Assembly: GCF_001981525.1 (NCBI RefSeq)
Contig: NZ_MPSB01000005.1
Location: 124,001-188,000 of the forward strand
Source of the DNA: Sphingomonas jeddahensis
Lineage (GTDB): Bacteria > Pseudomonadota > Alphaproteobacteria > Sphingomonadales > Sphingomonadaceae
Direction of reading: 5' to 3'
DNA length: 64,000 nucleotides
In this document: piece after piece, positions 1 to 8,501 of the stretch
Layout of the letters: the number at the start of each line of letters is the position of its first letter
Numbering within the stretch: the first letter of the stretch is position 1
Translations under genes and position numbers: made by a program
Notes under the pieces: generated by a model
The model's input: the letters and a program-made list of their open reading frames with translations, nothing else
The model's database searches: none
Told to the model about the DNA's origin: nothing

Positions 1-669
1 ACGCCCTCGCCGCCGAAGAACATGCTCTTGACGCCGCGCACCATCTCAAGGTCGAAGTCGATTGATGGCGTGAACGCCGCAAGACAGCCCGTATCGACGT
101 GGAGCTGCTCTCCCGGCCGAAGCTCGCGCTCCACCAGCGTGCCGCCCATTTGCACGAACACCCAGCCGTCCCCCTCCAGCTTCTGCATGATAAAGCCTTC
201 GCCGCCGAACAGGCCGGTCATCATCCGGCGCTGGAACGCGACGCCGATCGACACGCCCTTGGCAGCGGCAAGAAAGCTGTCCTTCTGGCAGATCAGCGTG
301 CCGCCGACATCGGCGAGCCGGATCGGCAGGATCGAGCCGGGCGTGGGGCTGGCAAAGGCGACACGCGCCTTGCCCGATCCGCGATGGGTGAAAACAGTGG
401 TGAACAAGCTTTCGCCCGTCACCAGGCGCTTGCCCGCGCCGAGCAGTTTGCCCATGAACCCGCCATCCGCACCGCCGGAACCGTCGCCGAACACGGTGGT
501 CATGTCGATCGAGGCATCCTTCCACACGAAGGCGCCGGCCTCGGCGACGGCGCTTTCGCCAGGATCGAGCTCGATCTCGACAAACTGGAGCTCCTGTCCC
601 TTGATCTCGAAATCGATGTCGTCGGACAGGCCCGGGCGGGCAACGTGGGACCAGGGACCAGCAGCCATG
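1..669 (-). CDS. AIM24/TIGR00266 family protein, C-terminus cut by window edge
   Basis: The first 223 residues of a leftward gene are present and the frame is still open at base 1. The protein begins MAAGPWSHVARPG and has a beta-rich, glycine-rich pattern: VEIELDPGESAVAEAG near residue 35, a GGADGGFMGKLLGAGKR segment near residue 70, then GESLFTTVFTHRG and FGGEGFIMQKLEGDG. This matches the AIM24/TIGR00266 beta-helix family, usually about 220-260 residues, so little is missing. The start is supported by an AAGGAG ribosome site 7-12 bases upstream. The biochemical role of bacterial members is not established and I do not assign one. It is transcribed divergently from argD. Confidence 0.75.
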
Positions 670-823
670 CGTGAAGCTCCTTCAGCCGTGTTGATGAACT
701 AACACAGTGGTAGCCGATCGGGCGCCTGTATGGGAAGAGCGTTGACGCTCGCCTTGGCAGGCCGGTATCAAGGTCGCGGGCGGTCCGATCCGGGCCGCCC
801 TTGCTATTTCAAGGAGACGTCCT

Positions 824-2014
824 GTGACGATCACGCCCCTCATGCCCGTCTATCCCCGCTGCGGGGTGCGGCCGGTGCGAGGCGAGGGGTGCCATCTGAT
901 CAGCGAGGACGGATCGCGCTACCTCGACTTCGCCAGCGGCATCGCGGTGAATGCGCTCGGCCACGGTCACCCCAAGCTCGTGAAGGCCATCGCCGATCAG
1001 GCGGCGACGCTGATGCACGTCAGCAATCTGTACGGGAGCCCGCAGGGCGAGCACTTCGCGCAGCGGCTGGTCGACAATACCTTCGCCGACACCGTGTTCT
1101 TCACCAACTCGGGCGCCGAAGCGGTAGAATGCGCGATCAAGACGGCGCGCCGCTACCATTTCGCCAACGGCAATCCCGAGCGGCACGACCTCATCACCTT
1201 CTCGATGGCGTTTCACGGCCGCACGATCGGCACGATCTCGGCCACCAACCAGGCCAAGATGCGCGACGGGTTCGAGCCGCTGCTGCCGGGGTTCAGGTAC
1301 GCCGAGTTCAACGATCTCGAAGGCGCGCTGGCGCTAATCGACGAGCATACCGCCGGCTTCCTGGTCGAGCCGATCCAGGGCGAGGGCGGCATCCGTGCCG
1401 CCCCGCCGGAGTTCCTCCAGGGCCTGCGCAAAGCATGCGACGAGCATGGCCTGCTGCTGGTGCTGGACGAAGTGCAGGCGGGCTATGGCCGCACCGGCAA
1501 GCTCTTCGCGCACGAGCTTTACGGCATCACGCCCGACATCATGGCGGTGGCCAAGGGCATCGGCGGCGGTTTCCCGCTCGGCGCGTGCCTTGCGACCGAG
1601 GAAGCGGCCAAGGGCATGGTGATCGGCACGCACGGCTCCACCTATGGCGGCAACCCGCTGGCGATGGCCGCTGGTGAGGCGGTGCTCGACGTCCTCCTGG
1701 AGGAGGGCTTCCTCGACAACGTCACCCGCATGGGCGAGCGGCTGCGCTCCAGCCTGGAGCAGATGATCCCCAATCACGATCACCTGTTCGACAGCGTCCG
1801 CGGACATGGGCTGATGCTCGGCCTCAAGCTCAAGAGCGACAGCCGTCGCTTCGTCGAGTTTGCGCGCGACAACCACGGCCTGCTGCTGGTCTCGGCGGGC
1901 GAGAATGTCGTGCGCATTCTCCCGCCGCTGGTGATCGACGAGAGTCACATCGCCGAGTGCCTCGAGAAGCTGAGCGAAGCGGCCCGCGTCTATGTGCCGG
2001 CAAGCGACGACTGA
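824..2014 (+). CDS. argD: Acetylornithine/succinylornithine aminotransferase
   Basis: Class III PLP-dependent aminotransferase of 396 residues, the normal length. It transfers an amino group from glutamate to N-acetylglutamate semialdehyde in cytosolic arginine biosynthesis. Visible features: NSGAEAVE phosphate-binding stretch near residue 95, the cofactor-pyridine aspartate in [12 protein letters not shown] (D215), and the Schiff-base lysine in [13 protein letters not shown] (K244). The start is GTG, 8 bases after AAGGAG. argF follows on the same strand after 138 bases, which supports arginine synthesis over ornithine or GABA catabolism. Specificity within the ArgD/AstC group cannot be settled from sequence reading. 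Confidence 0.93.
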   Translation: MTITPLMPVYPRCGVRPVRGEGCHLISEDGSRYLDFASGIAVNALGHGHPKLVKAIADQAATLMHVSNLYGSPQGEHFAQRLVDNTFADTVFFTNSGAEAVECAIKTARRYHFANGNPERHDLITFSMAFHGRTIGTISATNQAKMRDGFEPLLPGFRYAEFNDLEGALALIDEHTAGFLVEPIQGEGGIRAAPPEFLQGLRKACDEHGLLLVLDEVQAGYGRTGKLFAHELYGITPDIMAVAKGIGGGFPLGACLATEEAAKGMVIGTHGSTYGGNPLAMAAGEAVLDVLLEEGFLDNVTRMGERLRSSLEQMIPNHDHLFDSVRGHGLMLGLKLKSDSRRFVEFARDNHGLLLVSAGENVVRILPPLVIDESHIAECLEKLSEAARVYVPASDD

Positions 2015-2021
2015 GCAAACT

Positions 2022-2075
2022 TGGTCCTCCCCATCGCAGGACGGGGAGGGGGACCAGCGAAGCTGGTTGAGGGGT
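2022..2075. repeat. Intergenic palindromic element (CCTCCCC...GGGGAGG type)
   Basis: Between argD and argF lies a small hairpin, CCTCCCC/GGGGAGG around GCAGGA, followed by ACCAGCGAAGCTGGT, which is itself palindromic. The same two modules, a CCTCCCC hairpin and a CCAGC/GCTGG hairpin, occur in a longer arrangement between the emrA and emrB genes at 16481-16612, so this is a member of a dispersed family. It may also act as a weak terminator or mRNA processing element between the arg genes. Confidence 0.6.
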
Positions 2076-2152
2076 TTCGCGACACGGCAAGTCGATGGCG
2101 ACAAAGCCCGTCCACGAACCGATCCTCCACCTTCGCTCGGAAAGGACTATGA

Positions 2153-3070
2153 ATGCGTCATTTCCTGAACTTGTCGGATGCCGGTCCAGACGGCATCGCC
2201 GCGATCCTCGCCGATGCGCTCGATCGCAAGAACGCCCGCACCGGATGGACCAAGGGGCGCATCGATCGTGACGCGCCGCTCGCCGGCCATGTGCTGGCAA
2301 TGATCTTCGAGAAGAACTCCACTCGCACCCGCGTGTCGTTCGACATGGCGGTGCGGCAACTCGGCGGTCAGTCGATCGTCATGGAGGCAGGGCAGATGCA
2401 GCTCGGCCGCGGCGAAACGGTGTCCGATACCGCGCGTGTGCTGTCTGGCTATGTCGATGCGATCATGATCCGCACCGATGAGCATGCCAAGGTCGAGGAA
2501 ATGGCCGCGCATGCGTCGGTGCCGGTCATCAACGGCCTGACCGATGCGTCGCATCCGTGCCAGATCATGGCCGATCTGCTGACGATCATCGAACAAGGCA
2601 AGTCGCTTCCGGGCCTCAAGGTCGCTTGGCTGGGCGACGGCAACAACGTGCTGGCTTCGATCATCGAGGCCGCCGGCCTGATGCAGTTCGACGTGGTCGC
2701 CGCTTGCCCGCAGGGTTTCCAGCCGAGCGAGGCGGATCTGGCGCTCGGGCAGGGCAGGGCCAAGTGCGTCGGAAATGCGTGCGAGGCGGTGGAGGGCGCC
2801 GACGTGGTCGTCACCGACACATGGATCTCAATGGGCCAGGCACATGCCGAGACGAAGCTGGCCGCGATGATGCCGTTCCAGGTCGATGCGGCGCTGATGG
2901 CGGCGGCAAAGTCCGACGCCAAGTTCCTGCACTGTCTTCCCGCACACCGCGGCGAGGAAGTGACGCCGGAGGTGATCGACGGCCCGCAATCGCTGATCTG
3001 GGCGGAGGCGGAGAACCGACTGCACGCGCAAAAGTCGATCCTTCGCTGGTGCCTGGGGCAGATCGGTTGA
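2153..3070 (+). CDS. argF: Ornithine carbamoyltransferase
   Basis: Anabolic ornithine carbamoyltransferase of 305 residues, forming citrulline from ornithine and carbamoyl phosphate in arginine biosynthesis. The carbamoyl-phosphate loop STRTR is at residues 56-60, HPCQIMADL lies near 130, and the ornithine-binding HCLPAHRG motif starts at H260. The 305-residue length fits the alphaproteobacterial enzyme. It follows argD and precedes hslO, an order I associate with alphaproteobacteria. The start ATG is preceded by GGAAAGGACT. Nothing is truncated or displaced. Confidence 0.95.
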   Translation: MRHFLNLSDAGPDGIAAILADALDRKNARTGWTKGRIDRDAPLAGHVLAMIFEKNSTRTRVSFDMAVRQLGGQSIVMEAGQMQLGRGETVSDTARVLSGYVDAIMIRTDEHAKVEEMAAHASVPVINGLTDASHPCQIMADLLTIIEQGKSLPGLKVAWLGDGNNVLASIIEAAGLMQFDVVAACPQGFQPSEADLALGQGRAKCVGNACEAVEGADVVVTDTWISMGQAHAETKLAAMMPFQVDAALMAAAKSDAKFLHCLPAHRGEEVTPEVIDGPQSLIWAEAENRLHAQKSILRWCLGQIG

Positions 3071-3110
3071 TCGTTTCGAAGCCCGTCCCCATCTCGGCTC
3101 CACAGAATGC

Positions 3111-3193
3111 CCGTTCGCGCTGAGCTTGGCGAAGCGCTGCACTTCCTTCCTGCGGAAGAAAGAACAGGGCTTCAACAAGCTCAGCCCGAACGG
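3111..3193. repeat. Paired inverted repeat, CCGTTCG-GCTGAGCTTG family, copy 1
   Basis: The left arm starts CCGTTCGCGCTGAGCTTG and the right arm ends AAGCTCAGCCCGAACGG, with about 35 bases between that include CTTCCTTCCTGCGGAAG. A second copy lies at 47405-47481. The element ends directly at the hslO start region, so the hslO leader is largely made of it. A transcript through it would fold into a long hairpin. Confidence 0.8.
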
Positions 3194-3198
3194 TGACC

Positions 3199-4107
3199 AT
3201 GCAAGACATCAAGACCAACGACTTCGACCGTGCCATCGGCTTCACCATTCCTGCGCAGAATGCGCGCGGGCGGATGGTTCGCCTAGGCCCGGTGCTCGAC
3301 GAGATCCTCGCTGCCCATGCTTACCCACCTGCGATCGAGGCGCTGCTTGCCGAGGCGCTGACCGTCACTGCTTTGGTCGGTGCGACGCTGAAGGACGTGA
3401 ACGGACAGCTGACGCTTCAGACGCAGAGCGAGCGGGGTGTCGTTCGCCTGCTGGTCTGCGATTACCGCGGCGGAGAGATCCGCGGCTATGTCCAGTTCGA
3501 CCCTGACCGTCTTGCCGAAGCGCCGAGCGACCCGACGTTGTTCGCGCTGTTCGGCGAGGCCTATCTCGCCATCACGTTCGATCTTTCCACCACGGGCGAG
3601 CGCTATCAAGGCATCGTGCCGCTCGACGGCGATCGGCTGGCCGATGCGGTGCAGAGCTATTTCGCACAGTCGGAGCAGATCCCTACGCAGGTCCGCGTCG
3701 GTTTCGCCAAGGCGGACGGCCGCTGCGTCGCCGGCGGGCTGTTGCTTCAGCATTTGCCGGAGGGGGAGGAGGGGCGCGAGCGCCTGCATACCAAGCTCGA
3801 CCATCCGGAATGGGAGCATGTTGCCGCCCTCGGTTCGACCATGGGAACGGACGAACTCGCCGATCCGGAGCTGCCGCTCGAGACGCTCGTCTGGCGCTTG
3901 TTCAACGAAGAGGACGAAGTTCGCGTGCTCGCCAGCACGGCTTTTTCAAAAGGCTGTCGCTGCACGGTCGAGCATATCCGCTCGGTGCTCGCCAAGTTCC
4001 CGCTGGAGGAGCGGTTGGCGATGGCGGACGATAACGGCGTGATCGGCGTGGACTGTGCCTTCTGCTCCACGATCTTTCCGATTCGCGCCGACGAACTCGC
4101 CGCCTGA
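3199..4107 (+). CDS. hslO: Hsp33 redox-regulated molecular chaperone
   Basis: Hsp33 of 302 residues from the ATG at 3199. A GTG at 3193 would add two residues, but it falls inside the repeat arm. The C-terminal redox switch has four zinc cysteines: C253-R-C255 in SKGCRCTVEH and C286-AF-C289 in VDCAFCSTIF. When oxidised, family members release zinc, unfold the linker and hold unfolding proteins under oxidative heat stress in the cytosol. The N-terminal domain is of normal length. It lies 128 bases downstream of argF with a dispersed palindromic repeat in the gap; no heat-shock promoter could be picked out. Confidence 0.93.
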   Translation: MQDIKTNDFDRAIGFTIPAQNARGRMVRLGPVLDEILAAHAYPPAIEALLAEALTVTALVGATLKDVNGQLTLQTQSERGVVRLLVCDYRGGEIRGYVQFDPDRLAEAPSDPTLFALFGEAYLAITFDLSTTGERYQGIVPLDGDRLADAVQSYFAQSEQIPTQVRVGFAKADGRCVAGGLLLQHLPEGEEGRERLHTKLDHPEWEHVAALGSTMGTDELADPELPLETLVWRLFNEEDEVRVLASTAFSKGCRCTVEHIRSVLAKFPLEERLAMADDNGVIGVDCAFCSTIFPIRADELAA

Positions 4108-4255
4108 GCGGTCGTGAGCGACGGCGAATGTGCGTCCGGACGTAAACCGTTCCTAAGTTAGCGATAAATTAACGTCTTATCCGTTAGGGGCAGCGCATGT
4201 GCTTCTAGCCGAGCACTCCTCTCCCTAGTTTATACGTCTCTTATGAGGCGCCCTC

Positions 4256-4284
4256 GGCCGCTCGATCATTCGGGCGGCCTTTTT
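4256..4284 (+). terminator. Rho-independent terminator-like hairpin upstream of queC
   Basis: GGCCGC (4256-4261) pairs with GCGGCC (4274-4279) around a 12-base loop and is followed by TTTTTCTT. It lies about 150 bases after the hslO stop and 41 bases before the queC start. It could end the hslO transcript or act as an attenuator in a queC leader. A smaller hairpin, GTGCT/AGCAC, sits at 4199-4216. Confidence 0.6.
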
Positions 4285-4324
4285 CTTGCATCAAGGCGCC
4301 GATGCGCCTAGCCGCCGCGCGATC

Positions 4325-5023
4325 ATGTCCAACGATCAATCCTCCGCCGTCGTTCTCGTGTCTGGCGGCCTCGACTCGATGATCTCGGCTGCCCTCGCGC
4401 GCGAGGCCGGCCATACGATTTACGCCCTCTCGATCGATTACAATCAACGTCACCAGGTGGAACTGGCGGCGGCGCGGCGGATTGCCAAGACGCTTGGGGC
4501 GGTGCGCCATGTCGTGCTGCCAATCGACTTGTCGGCCTTCGGCGGCTCGGCGCTGACCGCCGACATCGATGTGCCGAAGGATGGCGTCGGAAGCGACATC
4601 CCCGTCACCTATGTGCCGGCGCGCAACACGGTGTTCCTGAGCCTTGCGCTCGCCTGGGCCGAGGCGACCGGCTCGCGCGCGCTCTACATCGGCGTCAATG
4701 CGCTCGACTATTCCGGGTACCCCGATTGCCGGCCGGAGTTCATCGCCGGCTTCGAGCGTCTGGCAGAACTGGCGACCAAGGCGGGCGTAGAGGGACATCC
4801 CTTCCGCATCCATGCCCCGCTTCAGCATATGACCAAGGCCGATATCGTGCGCGAGGGCACGCGGTTGGGGCTCGATCTTGGTCTCAGTTGGTCGTGCTAC
4901 GATCCGGCGCCCGGCGGCCTGCACTGCGGGCTGTGTGACAGCTGCCGGCTGCGGCACAAGGGCTTCGACGATGCTCGCGTGGTCGATCCGACGGCCTACG
5001 CAGTGACCCCGCCGGCGCCCTGA
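4325..5023 (+). CDS. queC: 7-cyano-7-deazaguanine synthase
   Basis: QueC converts 7-carboxy-7-deazaguanine to preQ0 using ATP and ammonia, in the queuosine tRNA-modification pathway. The PP-loop SGGLDS is at residues 13-18, and four zinc-type cysteines lie at C191, C201, C204 and C207 in the SCYDP...HCGLCDSC segment. With the ATG at 4325 the protein has 232 residues, close to E. coli QueC. An in-frame ATG at 4286 adds 13 residues and lies in the terminator tail, so I rejected it. No strong ribosome site is visible. One base separates its stop from queE. Confidence 0.93.
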   Translation: MSNDQSSAVVLVSGGLDSMISAALAREAGHTIYALSIDYNQRHQVELAAARRIAKTLGAVRHVVLPIDLSAFGGSALTADIDVPKDGVGSDIPVTYVPARNTVFLSLALAWAEATGSRALYIGVNALDYSGYPDCRPEFIAGFERLAELATKAGVEGHPFRIHAPLQHMTKADIVREGTRLGLDLGLSWSCYDPAPGGLHCGLCDSCRLRHKGFDDARVVDPTAYAVTPPAP

Positions 5024-5024
5024 C

Positions 5025-5657
5025 ATGAGCTACGCAGTCAAGGAGATGTTCCTGACGCTCCAGGGCGAGGGCGTTCAGGCGGGGCGGCGCGCGGTATTCG
5101 TGCGCTTCGCCGGGTGCAATCTGTGGTCCGGACGCGAGCAGGACCGCGCGAACGCGATCTGCCGGTTCTGCGACACCGATTTCGTCGGCGTCGACGGGTT
5201 AGGCGGCGGCAAGTTCGGCGATGCTGCGGCGTTGGCGGCGGCGGTGGTGGCGATGTGGGACCGGGGCGAGGCACATCGCTTCGTCGTGCTGACCGGCGGC
5301 GAGCCGATGCTCCAGATCGATGATCCGCTCGTCGAGGCTCTACACGCGGCGGGCTTCGTTATCGCCATCGAGAGCAACGGCACACTGCCGGTTCACCCCG
5401 GCATCGACTGGGTGTGCATCAGCCCCAAGGCGGGCAGTGAGACAGTGCAGCGCGCCGGTGACGAGTTGAAGCTGGTGTGGCCGCAGCCGGGCAGCGATAT
5501 CGCCGCCATGGAGGCGTGGGACTTCCAGCACTTCCTGCTCCAGCCGCTCGATGATCCGAATGCGGCCGCGAACCAGGCGGCAGCGATGGCGTTGGTGATG
5601 GAGCGCCCGAAGTGGCGGCTGTCGCTCCAGACGCACAAGCTGCTGGGGTTGCGCTGA
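5025..5657 (+). CDS. queE: 7-carboxy-7-deazaguanine synthase (radical SAM)
   Basis: Radical SAM enzyme of 210 residues that contracts 6-carboxytetrahydropterin to 7-carboxy-7-deazaguanine, just before QueC in the pathway. The cluster-binding cysteines have the CX14CX2C spacing of one QueE subtype (C31, C46, C49), not the usual CX3CX2C. TGGEP for SAM binding follows near residue 90. The ATG lies one base after the queC stop, so the two are probably translated together. queD and the later queF/tgt genes are not in this window. Confidence 0.93.
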   Translation: MSYAVKEMFLTLQGEGVQAGRRAVFVRFAGCNLWSGREQDRANAICRFCDTDFVGVDGLGGGKFGDAAALAAAVVAMWDRGEAHRFVVLTGGEPMLQIDDPLVEALHAAGFVIAIESNGTLPVHPGIDWVCISPKAGSETVQRAGDELKLVWPQPGSDIAAMEAWDFQHFLLQPLDDPNAAANQAAAMALVMERPKWRLSLQTHKLLGLR

Positions 5658-5662
5658 CATTC

Positions 5663-5760
5663 CGTCATGCCGGGCTTGTCCCGGCATCCAGGATCCCGCG
5701 CGCCTCAAGCTATTGAGTTCGCGGGAACCTTGGGCCCCCGGCACAAGGCCGGGGGGACGG
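5663..5760. repeat. Paired palindromic element, GTCATGCCGGGCTTGTCCCGGCAT type
   Basis: The left arm is a self-complementary hairpin (ATGCCGGG/CCCGGCAT), and a divergent right arm, CCCCCGGCACAAGGCCGGGG, closes the element about 75 bases later. It fills the gap between the convergent queE and DedA genes. Related elements occur at 28860, 32263, 56653, 57712 and 63091, always between genes. Confidence 0.8.
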
Positions 5761-5771
5761 CAACAGTGCCC

Positions 5772-6404
5772 TCAGTGCTTCTTCTTCAGCCCGTGGAACT
5801 TGTGCCACAGGTAGAAGGCACCTGCCGCTACCATCAGCACGCCGATCACGATGTGCGCCTGATGGAATGCCGCCTTGAGGCGGGGGTCGTCGTGCCACGC
5901 GCTACCAAGCTTCGCGCCAACCCAGGCGAGCAGATAGCAGAACGGCCAGGAGCCGATGAACGTATAGACGTGGAACGGAATCAGCTTCATCCGAGCGACG
6001 CCGGCGGGGAAAGCGATAAAGGTGCGGATCACCGGCAGCATGCGCCCGATCAGGATCGCCGCCGCGCCCCAGCGGTTGAAGAACCGGTCCGCCAGATCGA
6101 GTTCGCCCGGACCGACAAGGACGTACTTTCCCCATTTCTCAGCCAACGGACGGCCGCCACGCTTGCCCACCTCATAAGCCACCACTGATCCGACGTTGCA
6201 TCCGAAGGCACCCGCCGTCGCAGCGAGATAGATGTTCATCTCCCCCGTCGAGACCAGATAGCCGGCGAACGGCATGATGATCTCCGACGGCAGCGGGATG
6301 CAGGCGCTCTCGATCGCCATCAACAGGACAATCCCCCAATAGCCGCCGGCCCGGATGACGCCGACCGTGAAGATGAACAGCGCCGCGATGATCTTCTCGA
6401 ACAT
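5772..6404 (-). CDS. DedA family inner-membrane protein
   Basis: A 210-residue polytopic membrane protein of the DedA/SNARE-associated family. The conserved glutamate motif ESACIPLPSE is at residues 32-41, and GRMLPVIRTFIAFPAG near residue 120 is the family's second signature, with the two arginines important in characterised members. Family members flip phospholipids such as undecaprenyl phosphate or phosphatidylethanolamine, or affect proton-motive force; the substrate here is unknown. The C-terminus ends in a lysine- and histidine-rich tail (HKFHGLKKKH). The gene is monocistronic and convergent with queE. Confidence 0.9.
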   Translation of the reverse strand: MFEKIIAALFIFTVGVIRAGGYWGIVLLMAIESACIPLPSEIIMPFAGYLVSTGEMNIYLAATAGAFGCNVGSVVAYEVGKRGGRPLAEKWGKYVLVGPGELDLADRFFNRWGAAAILIGRMLPVIRTFIAFPAGVARMKLIPFHVYTFIGSWPFCYLLAWVGAKLGSAWHDDPRLKAAFHQAHIVIGVLMVAAGAFYLWHKFHGLKKKH

Positions 6405-6448
6405 GGCTTGGGCCTGTGCGGGAAGGAAAGGGGACGGTCAATCGGGCT

Positions 6449-6545
6449 TCTTCCCCTTCCGCAAGCGGGAGAGGCCAGGGTAGCTGCCCACGGACGCCGC
6501 GCCTGATGACACGCCCACCCTCTACCCCTCCGCAAGCGCGAGGGG
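6449..6545. repeat. Palindromic element, CTTCCGCAAGCGGGAG type
   Basis: Two arms, CCCCTTCCGCAAGCGGGAGAGG and CCCTCCGCAAGCGCGAGGGG, each containing a CGCAAGCG core hairpin, are separated by about 50 bases. The same core occurs at 48276-48317 and 49871-49972 in the his region. It lies between the DedA and UdgX genes, just past the UdgX stop. Confidence 0.65.
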
Positions 6546-6548
6546 AGT

Positions 6549-7937
6549 TTACGCCGCCGCCGCCTTGGCCAACTTCAGGTCCTCTACGAAGCGCGCGAAT
6601 TCGGTCGTGCGGGCCGCTTCGTCGGGCAGGCGTAGCAGGTAGCTGGGATGTACGGTGATCCACGCCTCGCCGCCGTCACCCGGCAGCGCCTGAGCGCGGC
6701 CCCGCTCGCGGCTGATCGTCATCACCTTGCCGAACAGCGATCGTGCAGCGGTCGCGCCCAGCGCCACCGTCACCTTCGGCCGCACCAGCATCTGCTCCTG
6801 CTCGATCCACCAGCGACATGCTTCGATCTCGCCAGCGTCAGGCTTGGCATGGATTCGCCGCTTGCCGCGCGGCTCGAACTTGAAATGCTTCACGGCATTG
6901 GTGACATAGGTGGTGGCGCGATCGATCCCGGCTTCGCCCAGTGCGCGATCGAACACCTGACCGGCAGGACCGACGAACGGGTGCCCGGCCAAATCCTCCT
7001 GGTCGCCCGGCTGCTCGCCGACGAACATGATGCTGGCGGAGACCGGCCCCTCGCCGAACACCGTCTGGGTCGCATTCTTGTAGAGGTGGCAGCGGGTGCA
7101 CCCCATCGCCTCCTCGCGCAGCGCTTCCCAGGCGACCTCGCTGTTGCCGCCCGGCGCCGTTCTGGCCTTTGCGATCATGCCGCTCTCCCGTGCCTGCGCG
7201 TTGGCCAGCAATTCCGGCACCAACGCCGTTTCCGGCATGTTTTTCCAGTATTTGCGCGGCATCTCCTTGAGCATCGCGCCGACCTTGACGCGCGCCGGGT
7301 TGAAGATGGACGCGTAATAGGTTTTCCAAACTTCCTCGATCGGGTCGCCATCAGGCGCATCGGCCTTGGTGGCACCCGGCCCTTCGCTCAGGCCGGCGCC
7401 GTCCCAGTGCAACGACACCTCCGGCGTCAGGATCGACCAGCGCATGCTGGCGAAGCGATTGACAAAGAAAGCCGCATTGGCGCGCAGGATGTGATGCTCA
7501 GGCTCGAACCAAGCGACGTAGCGGCTGCCGCTATCATTGGTGACTTCGCGAAAGCGGAGGAAGGCCCGCATCTTGTGAATGTCGCGCCGAACATGCTTCG
7601 CCAGCGTTTCCAGCCGACGCACCAGCGGATCGGCTTGATCCTCGACCAGCTTCGGCTCGCGCCGCAGTCGCGCCAGTAAGGTATAGAGCAGGGCGAACCG
7701 CTCGGGATCGCGATTCAGAATGGCGCTGCGCGCGAGGTCGAGGAACGCACGCGGAACTTTGAACGCCGGCCCGACCGGATCATGCCGCGGCGTGGCCGTG
7801 GCGGCGAACAGATCGTCTGTTTCGCCGCCGACCTGCCACACCACGTCCTCGGGCGGCACGCTGTCCGCGATCAACCCCCGGGCGGCGTCCCGCCAGGCAT
7901 CGAAATCATCGGGGGCGGAAAGCGTGACGAGCCGCAT
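6549..7937 (-). CDS. UdgX-type uracil-DNA glycosylase with N-terminal DUF4130-like region
   Basis: A 462-residue two-part protein. Residues 1 to about 260 resemble the DUF4130 module usually found beside a radical SAM DNA-repair protein. Residues 270-455 are a UDG-superfamily domain with a cluster cysteine pair C280/C283, motif GEQPGDQED (307-315), a KRRIH loop (359-363), C374, and HPSYLLR (430-436). In Mycobacterium smegmatis UdgX the KRRIH histidine forms a covalent bond with uracil in DNA. H351 in NAVKHFKF sits where family-4 UDGs have a cluster cysteine. This protein therefore probably binds or cross-links uracil in DNA during repair. No radical SAM partner is adjacent; the next gene is a hemerythrin. 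Confidence 0.88.
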   Translation of the reverse strand: MRLVTLSAPDDFDAWRDAARGLIADSVPPEDVVWQVGGETDDLFAATATPRHDPVGPAFKVPRAFLDLARSAILNRDPERFALLYTLLARLRREPKLVEDQADPLVRRLETLAKHVRRDIHKMRAFLRFREVTNDSGSRYVAWFEPEHHILRANAAFFVNRFASMRWSILTPEVSLHWDGAGLSEGPGATKADAPDGDPIEEVWKTYYASIFNPARVKVGAMLKEMPRKYWKNMPETALVPELLANAQARESGMIAKARTAPGGNSEVAWEALREEAMGCTRCHLYKNATQTVFGEGPVSASIMFVGEQPGDQEDLAGHPFVGPAGQVFDRALGEAGIDRATTYVTNAVKHFKFEPRGKRRIHAKPDAGEIEACRWWIEQEQMLVRPKVTVALGATAARSLFGKVMTISRERGRAQALPGDGGEAWITVHPSYLLRLPDEAARTTEFARFVEDLKLAKAAAA

Positions 7938-7948
7938 GCCTCAGCGGA

Positions 7949-8434
7949 TCACTCGCGCTCGTCGCCGCCCGGTGGATTGTCGCGCGCCAGCTCCAACTCC
8001 TTGGGCTTCCGCTCCTCATACGTCGCCGCCATCTTCGCCTCGATCCCGTCGTCGAGCTCCTCGTCAGCGGCAGGGAACATCTCTTCCTCTTCCTCATCGA
8101 TATGGTGCTCGTAGCGGTGGCGCATATGGAAGAACTTGGATTCCCATTCGTCCGAGCCGAAGTCGAGGTCCATCAGCTCGCCGAGCAGATCGTCGACTTC
8201 CTTATGCTCGGACACTGAATGCCGCGCATCATCGCGGAGCTCCGGATTGCCGAGCATCACGGCATAGAGCGACTCTTCCTCCGCCGCGGCATGGCTTTGC
8301 AGTTCCAGTCGGAACTCCTCGAACAGCTTTTGGCGCTTTTTGGTATCGCCGCGCAGATCGCCCAGCTGCTTCAGCATTTCACGCTGCTTGTCGTGATCGG
8401 CTTTGAGGTCGCGGTAGATCTGCGCCGGCGTCAT
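7949..8434 (-). CDS. Hemerythrin HHE cation-binding domain protein
   Basis: A 161-residue, highly acidic helical protein. Hemerythrin-like iron ligands are spread along it: DH near residue 20, HAAAEEESLY near 52, SEHKEVDDLL near 80, and HRYEHHIDEEEEEMFP near 105. Bacterial HHE proteins bind a di-iron centre and take part in oxygen, nitric oxide or iron handling; which applies here is unknown. The ATG at 8434 has AGGAG upstream; a longer frame to 8632 has neither family residues nor a ribosome site. The gene ends 12 bases before the UdgX start, suggesting co-transcription. Confidence 0.85.
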   Translation of the reverse strand: MTPAQIYRDLKADHDKQREMLKQLGDLRGDTKKRQKLFEEFRLELQSHAAAEEESLYAVMLGNPELRDDARHSVSEHKEVDDLLGELMDLDFGSDEWESKFFHMRHRYEHHIDEEEEEMFPAADEELDDGIEAKMAATYEERKPKELELARDNPPGGDERE

Positions 8435-8501
8435 TGTTGATTCTCCTGCCATGCGCAGAAGAACCGGCGACCGCCGTGCTTGTTTCTGTTGCGATCTGTT
8501 T

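Noticed and set aside
730..1677. 315-codon plus-strand frame overlapping argD
   Set aside because: It is argD read in another frame; no frameshift is needed since argD is complete from 824 to 2014.
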